A stretch of DNA of 64,000 bases. It comes from Centroberyx gerrardi (Eukaryota > Chordata > Actinopteri > Beryciformes > Berycidae). Position numbers and translations under genes: made by a program. The notes beneath the pieces were generated by a model. That model did not search any database. It saw nothing but the letters and a program-made list of their open reading frames with translations, and had not been told where the DNA came from. This document shows, in pieces, positions 55,938-63,822 of the stretch (within the stretch, counting starts at the first letter, position 1; every line of letters starts with the position of its first letter). Location: positions 5,531,621 to 5,595,620 of the forward strand of contig NC_136012.1 in assembly GCF_048128805.1 (NCBI RefSeq), in the 5' to 3' direction.

Positions 55938-56209
55938 AATCTTAGCTTTTCCAAACAGAAAGCCTCCATCATGTCCACGACTCCAATGTCCATGCCTTCG
56001 TTCTACTCTCATCACATGAGTAATCAACCCATGTCGACATTGACATGGGTTGGACACCACAGCAGCATGTATTAGCAACAGTTTTAGGTGAGAACAGCCG
56101 TTACCGTGCTGGGTCTACATCGTGACACCGCAAGCAGCTGTGGGTGTAGCCCCAGTGCCCTAATGTATAAGGCACTTGCCTCCTAAGCCAGGGATCTGGG
56201 GTGATTGAA

Positions 56210-56281
56210 AGCAGAGTGGCGCAGCGGAAGCGTGCTGGGCCCATAACCCAGAGGTCGATGGATCGAAACCATCCTCTGCTA
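56210..56281 (+). tRNA. tRNA-iMet (CAT)
   Basis: Consensus; partner Arg55 56149. Confidence 0.96.
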
Positions 56282-56492
56282 AATCTTAGCTTTTCCAAAC
56301 AGAAAGCCTCCACCATGTCCCCGACTACAACATTCCTGCCTTCATTCTCCTGTCATCGCATGAGTAATCAACCCATGTCGACATTGACATGGGTTGGACA
56401 CCACAGCAGCATGTATTAGCCACAGATTTAGCTGAGAACGGCCGTTACCGTGCTGGGTCTACATCGTGACACCGCAGCAGGCCATGGGTGTA

Positions 56493-56565
56493 GCCCCAGT
56501 GGCCTAATGGATAAGGCACTGGCCTCCTAAGCCAGGGATTGTGGGTTCAAGTCCCATCTGGGGTG
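56493..56565 (+). tRNA. tRNA-Arg (CCT)
   Basis: Consensus Arg73; partner iMet 56572. Confidence 0.92.
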
Positions 56566-56571
56566 ATTGAA

Positions 56572-56643
56572 AGCAGAGTGGCGCAGCGGAAGCGTGCTGG
56601 GCCCATAACCCAGAGGTCGATGGATCGAAACCATCCTCTGCTA
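56572..56643 (+). tRNA. tRNA-iMet (CAT)
   Basis: Consensus; partner Arg73 56493. Confidence 0.96.
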
Positions 56644-56939
56644 AATCTTAGCTTTTCCAAACAGAAAGCCTCCATCATGTCCACGACTCCAATGTCCATG
56701 CCTTCGTTCTACTCTCATCACATGAGTAATCAACCCATGTCGACATTGACATGGGTTGGACACCACAGCAGCATGTATTAGCAACAGTTTTAGCTGAGAA
56801 CAGCCGTTACCGTGCTGGGTCTACATCGTGACACCGCAAGCAGCCGTGGGTGTAGCCCCAGTGCCCTAATGGATAAGGCACTTGCCTCCTAAGCCAGGGA
56901 TTGTGGGTGATTGAAAGCCAGGGATCTGGGGTGATTGAA

Positions 56940-57011
56940 AGCAGAGTGGCGCAGCGGAAGCGTGCTGGGCCCATAACCCAGAGGTCGATGGATCGAAACC
57001 ATCCTCTGCTA
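56940..57011 (+). tRNA. tRNA-iMet (CAT)
   Basis: Consensus; partner Arg79 56855. Confidence 0.96.
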
Positions 57012-57185
57012 AATCTTAGCTTTTCCAAACAGAAAGCCTCCACCATGTCCCAGACTACAACATTCCTGCCTTCATTCTCCTGTCATCGCATGAAAAATCA
57101 GCCTATGTGTACATTGACATACCTTCTCTCCTCTCTGCTGCAGTGGACACCATAGGTGCTTCCCAAGCATCGTAACCGAGACGCT

Positions 57186-57267
57186 GGTAGTGTGGCCGAG
57201 TGGTCTAAGGCACTGGATTTAGGCTCCAGTCTCTCTGGAGGCGTGGGTTCAAATCCCACCACTGCCA
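57186..57267 (+). tRNA. tRNA-Leu (TAG)
   Basis: A26 type. Confidence 0.94.
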
Positions 57268-57526
57268 TAAAGCTTCTGGTTAGCTGTGCTCAATCCTTCT
57301 AGCAATACCTATAACTTTATGTCAGGAAAATGTCAAAACACAGGACAGAGAGGCTGCTTGCAAAGTCCAATAAAGGAGCTGACACATCATCATCCACTTA
57401 TAAACATGTATTAGCAACAGTTTTAACTGAGAACGCCAGTTGCCATGCTTGTTCTTTCTCGTCCCAGTCGCCTAATGGATGAGGAGCCAGAGTTTGTGGG
57501 TTCAAGTCCCATCTGGGGTGATTGAA

Positions 57527-57598
57527 AGCAGAGTGGCGCAGCGCAAGCGTGCTAGGCCCATAACCCAGAGGTCGATGTATTGAAACCATCCTCTGCTA
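57527..57598 (+). pseudogene. tRNA-iMet (CAT), degenerate slot copy
   Basis: As 36907, including gcgcaag; partner Arg60 57461. Confidence 0.82.
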
Positions 57599-57894
57599 AA
57601 TCTTAGCTTTTCCAAACAGAAAGCCTCCATCATGTCCACGACTCCAATGTCCATGCCTTCGTTCTACTCTCATCACATGAGTAATCAACCCATGTGGACA
57701 TTGACATGGGTTGGACACCACAGCAGCATGTATTAGCAACAATTTTAGCTGAGAACAGCCATTACCGTGCTGGGTCTACATCGTGACACCGCAAGCAGCC
57801 GTAGGTGTAGCCCCAGTCCCCTAATGGATAAGGAACTGGCCTCCTAAGCCAGGGATTGTGGGTGATTGAAAGCCAGGGATCTGGGGTGATTGAA

Positions 57895-57966
57895 AGCAGA
57901 GTGGCGCAGCGGAAGCGTGCTGGGCCCATAACCCAGAGGTCGATGGATCGAAACCATCCTCTGCTA
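57895..57966 (+). tRNA. tRNA-iMet (CAT)
   Basis: Consensus; partner Arg79 57810. Confidence 0.96.
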
Positions 57967-58140
57967 AATCTTAGCTTTTCCAAACAGAAAGCCTCCATCA
58001 TGTCCACGACTACAACATTCCTGCCTTCAGTCTCCTGTCATCGCATGAAAAATCAGCCCATGTGTACGTTGACATACCTTCTCTCCTCTCTGCTGCAGTG
58101 GACACCATAGGTGCTTCCCAAGCATCGTAACCGAGACGCT

Positions 58141-58222
58141 GGTAGTGTGGCCGAGTGGTCTAAGGCGCTGGATTTAGGCTCCAGTCTCTCTGGAGGCGTG
58201 GGTTCAAATCCCACCACTGCCA
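58141..58222 (+). tRNA. tRNA-Leu (TAG)
   Basis: G26 type; opens unit 58141. Confidence 0.95.
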
Positions 58223-58481
58223 TAAAGCTTCTGGTTAGCTGTGCTCAATCCTTCTAGCAATACCTACAACTTTATGGCAGGAAAATGTCAAAACACAGGA
58301 CAGAGAGGCTGCTTGCAAAGTACAATAAAGAAGCTGACACATCATCATCCACTTTTAAACATGTATTAGCAACAGTTTTAACTGAGAACGCCAGTTGCCA
58401 TGCTTGTTTGATCTCGTCCCAGTGGCCTAATGGATGAGGAGCCAGAGATTGTGGGTTCAAGTCCCGTTTTGGCTGACTGAA

Positions 58482-58553
58482 AGCAGAGTGGCGCAGCGGA
58501 AGCGTGCTGGGCCCATAACCCAGAGGTCGATGGATCGAAACCATCCTCTGCTG
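58482..58553 (+). tRNA. tRNA-iMet (CAT), G73 variant
   Basis: As 37862; partner Arg60 58416. Confidence 0.88.
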
Positions 58554-58825
58554 AATCTTAGCTTTTCCAAACAGAAAGCCTCCATCATGTCCACGACTCC
58601 AATGTCCATGCCTTCGTTCTACTCTCATCACATGAGTAATCAACCCATGTCGACATTGACATGGGTTGGACACCACAGCAGCATGTATTAGCAACAGTTT
58701 TAGGTGAGAACAGCCGTTACCGTGCTGGGTCTACATCGTGACACCGCAAGCAGCTGTGGGTGTAGCCCCAGTGCCCTAATGTATAAGGCGCTTGCCTCCT
58801 AAGCCAGGGATATGGGGTGATTGAA

Positions 58826-58897
58826 AGCAGAGTGGCGCAGCGGAAGCGTGCTGGGCCCATAACCCAGAGGTCGATGGATCGAAACCATCCTCTGCTA
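58826..58897 (+). tRNA. tRNA-iMet (CAT)
   Basis: Consensus; partner Arg55 58765, which has private changes (aaggcgcttg, gatatgggg). Confidence 0.96.
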
Positions 58898-59108
58898 AAT
58901 CTTAGCTTTTCCAAACAGAAAGCCTCCACCATGTCCCCGACTACAACATTCCTGCCTTCATTCTCCTGTCATCGCATGAGTAATCAACCCATGTCGACAT
59001 TGACATGGGTTGGACACCACAGCAGCATGTATTAGCCACAGATTTAGCTGAGAACGGCCGTTACCGTGCTGGGTCTACATCGTGACACCGCAGCAGGCCA
59101 TGGGTGTA

Positions 59109-59181
59109 GCCCCAGTGGCCTAATGGATAAGGCACTGGCCTCCTAAGCCAGGGATTGTGGGTTCAAGTCCCATGTGGGGTG
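59109..59181 (+). tRNA. tRNA-Arg (CCT), variant
   Basis: Acceptor 3' strand changed (catgtggggtg), so the 7:66 pair is lost. Confidence 0.8.
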
Positions 59182-59187
59182 ATTGAA

Positions 59188-59259
59188 AGCAGAGTGGCGC
59201 AGCGGAAGCGTGCTGGGCCCATAACCCAGAGGTCGATGGATCGAAACCATCCTCTGCTA
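59188..59259 (+). tRNA. tRNA-iMet (CAT)
   Basis: Consensus; partner Arg73 59109. Confidence 0.96.
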
Positions 59260-59555
59260 AATCTTAGCTTTTCCAAACAGAAAGCCTCCATCATGTCCAC
59301 GACTCCAATGTCCATGCCTTCGTTCTACTCTCATCACATGAGTAATCAACCCATGTCGACATTGACATGGGTTGGACACCACAGCAGCATGTATTAGCAA
59401 CAGTTTTAGCTGAGAACAGCCGTTACCGTGCTGGGTCTACATCGTGACACCGCAAGCAGCCGTGGGTGTAGCCCCAGTGCCCTAATGGATAAGGCACTTG
59501 CCTCCTAAGCCAGGGATTGTGGGTGATTGAAAGCCAGGGATCTGGGGTGATTGAA

Positions 59556-59627
59556 AGCAGAGTGGCGCAGCGGAAGCGTGCTGGGCCCATAACCCAGAGG
59601 TCGATGGATCGAAACCATCCTCTGCTA
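59556..59627 (+). tRNA. tRNA-iMet (CAT)
   Basis: Consensus; partner Arg79 59471. Confidence 0.96.
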
Positions 59628-59801
59628 AATCTTAGCTTTTCCAAACAGAAAGCCTCCACCATGTCCCAGACTACAACATTCCTGCCTTCATTCTCCTGTC
59701 ATCGCATGAAAAATCAGCCTATGTGTACATTGACATACCTTCTCTCCTCTCTGCTGCAGTGGACACCATAGGTGCTTCCCAAGCATCGTAACCGAGACGC
59801 T

Positions 59802-59883
59802 GGTAGTGTGGCCGAGTGGTCTAAGGCACTGGATTTAGGCTCCAGTCTCTCTGGAGGCGTGGGTTCAAATCCCACCACTGCCA
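59802..59883 (+). tRNA. tRNA-Leu (TAG)
   Basis: A26 type. Confidence 0.94.
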
Positions 59884-60142
59884 TAAAGCTTCTGGTTAGC
59901 TGTGCTCAATCCTTCTAGCAATACCTATAACTTTATGTCAGGAAAATGTCAAAACACAGGACAGAGAGGCTGCTTGCAAAGTCCAATAAAGGAGCTGACA
60001 CATCATCATCCACTTATAAACATGTATTAGCAACAGTTTTAACTGAGAACGCCAGTTGCCATGCTTGTTCTTTCTCGTCCCAGTCGCCTAATGGATGAGG
60101 AGCCAGAGTTTGTGGGTTCAAGTCCCATCTGGGGTGATTGAA

Positions 60143-60214
60143 AGCAGAGTGGCGCAGCGGAAGCGTGCTAGGCCCATAACCCAGAGGTCGATGTATTGAA
60201 ACCATCCTCTGCTA
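60143..60214 (+). pseudogene. tRNA-iMet (CAT), degenerate slot copy
   Basis: Same three changes as 31313; partner Arg60 60077. Confidence 0.8.
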
Positions 60215-60510
60215 AATCTTAGCTTTTCCAAACAGAAAGCCTCCATCATGTCCACGACTCCAATGTCCATGCCTTCGTTCTACTCTCATCACATGAGTAA
60301 TCAACCCATGTGGACATTGACATGGGTTGGACACCACAGCAGCATGTATTAGCAACAATTTTAGCTGAGAACAGCCATTACCGTGCTGGGTCTACATCGT
60401 GACACCGCAAGCAGCCGTAGGTGTAGCCCCAGTCCCCTAATGGATAAGGAACTGGCCTCCTAAGCCAGGGATTGTGGGTGATTGAAAGCCAGGGATCTGG
60501 GGTGACTGAA

Positions 60511-60582
60511 AGCAGAGTGGCGCAGCGGAAGCGTGCTGGGCCCATAACCCAGAGGTCGATGGATCGAAACCATCCTCTGCTA
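60511..60582 (+). tRNA. tRNA-iMet (CAT)
   Basis: Consensus; the 6-bp spacer reads actgaa; partner Arg79 60426. Confidence 0.96.
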
Positions 60583-60756
60583 AATCTTAGCTTTTCCAAA
60601 CAGAAAGCCTCCATCATGTCCACGACTACAACATTCCTGCCTTCAGTCTCCTGTCATCGCATGAAAAATCAGCCCATGTGTACGTTGACATACCTTCTCT
60701 CCTCTCTGCTGCAGTGGACACCATAGGTGCTTCCCAAGCATCGTAACCGAGACGCT

Positions 60757-60838
60757 GGTAGTGTGGCCGAGTGGTCTAAGGCGCTGGATTTAGGCTCCAG
60801 TCTCTCTGGAGGCGTGGGTTCAAATCCCACCACTGCCA
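60757..60838 (+). tRNA. tRNA-Leu (TAG)
   Basis: G26 type; opens unit 60757. Confidence 0.95.
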
Positions 60839-61097
60839 TAAAGCTTCTGGTTAGCTGTGCTCAATCCTTCTAGCAATACCTACAACTTTATGGCAGGAAA
60901 ATGTCAAAACACAGGACAGAGAGGCTGCTTGCAAAGTACAATAAAGAAGCTGACACATCATCATCCACTTTTAAACATGTATTAGCAACAGTTTTAACTG
61001 AGAACGCCAGTTGCCATGCTTGTTTGATCTCGTCCCAGTGGCCTAATGGATGAGGAGCCAGAGATTGTGGGTTCAAGTCCCGTTTTGGCTGACTGAA

Positions 61098-61169
61098 AGC
61101 AGAGTGGCGCAGCGGAAGCGTGCTGGGCCCATAACCCAGAGGTCGATGGATCGAAACCATCCTCTGCTG
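61098..61169 (+). tRNA. tRNA-iMet (CAT), G73 variant
   Basis: As 37862; partner Arg60 61032. Confidence 0.88.
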
Positions 61170-61441
61170 AATCTTAGCTTTTCCAAACAGAAAGCCTCCA
61201 TCATGTCCACGACTCCAATGTCCATGCCTTCGTTCTACTCTCATCACATGAGTAATCAACCCATGTCGACATTGACATGGGTTGGACACCACAGCAGCAT
61301 GTATTAGCAACAGTTTTAGGTGAGAACAGCCGTTACCGTGCTGGGTCTACATCGTGACACCGCAAGCAGCTGTGGGTGTAGCCCCAGTGCCCTAATGTAT
61401 AAGGCACTTGCCTCCTAAGCCAGGGATCTGGGGTGATTGAA

Positions 61442-61513
61442 AGCAGAGTGGTGCAGCGGAAGCGTGCTGGGCCCATAACCCAGAGGTCGATGGATCGAAA
61501 CCATCCTCTGCTA
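61442..61513 (+). tRNA. tRNA-iMet (CAT), C11T variant
   Basis: As 38206; partner Arg55 61381. Confidence 0.85.
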
Positions 61514-61724
61514 AATCTTAGCTTTTCCAAACAGAAAGCCTCCACCATGTCCCCGACTACAACATTCCTGCCTTCATTCTCCTGTCATCGCATGAGTAAT
61601 CAACCCATGTCGACATTGACATGGGTTGGACACCACAGCAGCATGTATTAGCCACAGATTTAGCTGAGAACGGCCGTTACCGTGCTGGGTCTACATCGTG
61701 ACACCGCAGCAGGCCATTGGTGTA

Positions 61725-61797
61725 GCCCCAGTGGCCTAATGGATAAGGCACTGGCCTCCTAAGCCAGGGATTGTGGGTTCAAGTCCCATCTGGGGTG
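61725..61797 (+). tRNA. tRNA-Arg (CCT)
   Basis: Consensus Arg73; partner iMet 61804. Confidence 0.92.
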
Positions 61798-61803
61798 ATT
61801 GAA

Positions 61804-61875
61804 AGCAGAGTGGCGCAGCGGAAGCGTGCTGGGCCCATAACCCAGAGGTCGATGGATCGAAACCATCCTCTGCTA
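61804..61875 (+). tRNA. tRNA-iMet (CAT)
   Basis: Consensus; partner Arg73 61725. Confidence 0.96.
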
Positions 61876-62171
61876 AATCTTAGCTTTTCCAAACAGAAAG
61901 CCTCCATCATGTCCACGACTCCAATGTCCATGCCTTCGTTCTACTCTCATCACATGAGTAATCAACCCATGTCGACATTGCCATGGGTTGGACACCACAG
62001 CAGCATGTATTAGCAACAGTTTTAGCTGAGAACAGCCGTTACCGTGCTGGGTCTACATCGTGACACCGCAAGCAGCCGTGGGTGTAGCCCCAGTGCCCTA
62101 ATGGATAAGGCACTTGCCTCCTAAGCCAGGGATTGTGGGTGATTGAAAGCCAGGGATCTGGGGTGATTGAA

Positions 62172-62243
62172 AGCAGAGTGGCGCAGCGGAAGCGTGCTGG
62201 GCCCATAACCCAGAGGTCGATGGATCGAAACCATCCTCTGCTA
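62172..62243 (+). tRNA. tRNA-iMet (CAT)
   Basis: Consensus; partner Arg79 62087. Confidence 0.96.
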
Positions 62244-62539
62244 AATCTTAGCTTTTCCAAACAGAAAGCCTCCATCATGTCCACGACTCCAATGTCCATG
62301 CCTTCGTTCTACTCTCATCACATGAGTAATCAACCCATGTCGACATTGACATGGGTTGGACACCACAGCAGCATGTATTAGCAACAGTTTTAGCTGAGAA
62401 CAGCCGTTACCGTGCTGGGTCTACATCGTGACACCGCAAGCAGCCGTGGGTGTAGCCCCAGTGCCCTAATGGATAAGGCACTTGCCTCCTAAGCCAGGGA
62501 TTGTGGGTGATTGAAAGCCAGGGATCTGGGGTGATTGAA

Positions 62540-62611
62540 AGCAGAGTGGCGCAGCGGAAGCGTGCTGGGCCCATAACCCAGAGGTCGATGGATCGAAACC
62601 ATCCTCTGCTA
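62540..62611 (+). tRNA. tRNA-iMet (CAT)
   Basis: Consensus; partner Arg79 62455. Confidence 0.96.
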
Positions 62612-62785
62612 AATCTTAGCTTTTCCAAACAGAAAGCCTCCACCATGTCCCAGACTACAACATTCCTGCCTTCATTCTCCTGTCATCGCATGAAAAATCA
62701 GCCTATGTGTACATTGACATACCTTCTCTCCTCTCTGCTGCAGTGGACACCATAGGTGCTTCCCAAGCATCGTAACCGAGACGCT

Positions 62786-62867
62786 GGTAGTGTGGCCGAG
62801 TGGTCTAAGGCACTGGATTTAGGCTCCAGTCTCTCTGGAGGCGTGGGTTCAAATCCCACCACTGCCA
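62786..62867 (+). tRNA. tRNA-Leu (TAG)
   Basis: A26 type. Confidence 0.94.
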
Positions 62868-63126
62868 TAAAGCTTCTGGTTAGCTGTGCTCAATCCTTCT
62901 AGCAATACCTATAACTTTATGTCAGGAAAATGTCAAAACACAGGACAGAGAGGCTGCTTGCAAAGTCCAATAAAGGAGCTGACACATCATCATCCACTTA
63001 TAAACATGTATTAGCAACAGTTTTAACTGAGAACGCCAGTTGCCATGCTTGTTCTTTCTTGTCCCAGTCGCCTAATGGATGAGGAGCCAGAGTTTGTGGG
63101 TTCAAGTCCCATCTGGGGTGATTGAA

Positions 63127-63198
63127 AGCAGAGTGGCGCAGCGGAAGCGTGCTAGGCCCATAACCCAGAGGTCGATGTATTGAAACCATCCTCTGCTA
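63127..63198 (+). pseudogene. tRNA-iMet (CAT), degenerate slot copy
   Basis: Same three changes as 31313; partner Arg60 63061. Confidence 0.8.
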
Positions 63199-63494
63199 AA
63201 TCTTAGCTTTTCCAAACAGAAAGCCTCCATCATGTCCACGACTCCAATGTCCATGCCTTCGTTCTACTCTCATCACATGAGTAATCAACCCATGTGGACA
63301 TTGACATGGGTTGGACACCACAGCAGCATGTATTAGCAACAATTTTAGCTGAGAACAGCCATTACCGTGCTGGGTCTACATCGTGACACCGCAAGCAGCC
63401 GTAGGTGTAGCCCCAGTCCCCTAATGGATAAGGAACTGGCCTCCTAAGCCAGGGATTGTGGGTGATTGAAAGCCAGGGATCTGGGGTGATTGAA

Positions 63495-63566
63495 AGCAGA
63501 GTGGCGCAGCGGAAGCGTGCTGGGCCCATAACCCAGAGGTCGATGGATCGAAACCATCCTCTGCTA
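63495..63566 (+). tRNA. tRNA-iMet (CAT)
   Basis: Consensus; partner Arg79 63410. Confidence 0.96.
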
Positions 63567-63740
63567 AATCTTAGCTTTTCCAAACAGAAAGCCTCCATCA
63601 TGTCCACGACTACAACATTCCTGCCTTCAGTCTCCTGTCATCGCATGAAAAATCAGCCCATGTGTACGTTGACATACCTTCTCTCCTCTCTGCTGCAGTG
63701 GACACCATAGGTGCTTCCCAAGCATCGTAACCGAGACGCT

Positions 63741-63822
63741 GGTAGTGTGGCCGAGTGGTCTAAGGCGCTGGATTTAGGCTCCAGTCTCTCTGGAGGCGTG
63801 GGTTCAAATCCCACCACTGCCA
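63741..63822 (+). tRNA. tRNA-Leu (TAG)
   Basis: G26 type; last Leu in the window. Confidence 0.95.

Larger units (their letters stand above)
47677..60756 (+). repeat. Five consecutive 2616-bp higher-order units
   Basis: Units start at 47677, 50293, 52909, 55525 and 58141. Corresponding tRNA genes are spaced exactly 2616 bp apart with only scattered substitutions and no length change. Confidence 0.95.
32551..61435 (+). pseudogene. Arg55 class: 12 tRNA-Arg copies lacking the T arm
   Basis: 55 bp each: ccagggatctggggtg joins the variable region directly to the 3' acceptor strand, deleting T arm and B box. Starts: 32551, 35529, 38145, 39219, 43039, 44481, 48301, 50917, 53533, 56149, 58765, 61381. 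This is the Arg79 form without the extra 24-bp unit, so the two classes are one duplication step apart. Confidence 0.85.
27035..63120 (+). pseudogene. Arg60 class: 29 tRNA-Arg copies lacking most of the anticodon arm
   Basis: 60 bp each (gtcccagtggcctaatggat then gaggagccagag): the segment cactggcctccta of Arg-CCT, including the anticodon, is gone, while the A-box and T-arm/B-box regions remain. Starts: 27035, 28002, 28963, 30280, 31247, 32202, 33863, 35180, 36841, 37796, 39801, 40768, 41735, 42690, 45063, 46030, 46997, 47952, 49613, 50568, 52229, 53184, 54845, 55800, 57461, 58416, 60077, 61032, 63061. Each follows a tRNA-Leu and precedes an iMet by 6 bp. Two 3' ends exist: gttttggctg, and atctggggtg, the latter before the degenerate iMet copies. 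Confidence 0.85.
27384..63488 (+). pseudogene. Arg79 class: 30 tRNA-Arg copies with the T arm replaced
   Basis: Acceptor, D and CCT anticodon regions are present, but after ccagggattgtgggt the T loop is replaced by gattgaaagccaggg. The stretch parses as two 24-bp tandem units, each ending ggtgattgaaag. No B box remains. Starts: 27384, 29674, 30629, 31596, 33257, 34574, 36235, 37190, 38851, 40150, 41117, 42084, 43745, 44113, 45412, 46379, 47346, 49007, 49962, 51623, 52578, 54239, 55194, 56855, 57810, 59471, 60426, 62087, 62455, 63410. Each is 79 bp and ends 7 bases before the start of an iMet. Confidence 0.85.
60757..63740 (+). repeat. Higher-order unit, 2984 bp
   Basis: 2616 bp plus one 368-bp Arg79-iMet module (62087-62243 is a near copy of 62455-62611). 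Shares the gtggtgcag iMet variant with unit 37521-40492. Confidence 0.9.

Noticed and set aside
27384-63488. T-arm-less Arg copies as functional armless tRNAs
   Set aside because: Armless tRNAs are known from some animal mitochondria, not from the cytosolic set, and 14 full-length copies exist alongside, so decay is the simpler reading.
26104-63710. About 130 open frames of 60-140 codons on both strands in the array (for example peptides with ESRVAQRKRAGPITQRSMDR)
   Set aside because: They are translations of the iMet sequence and its spacers. The repeated peptide is simply the tRNA read in one frame.
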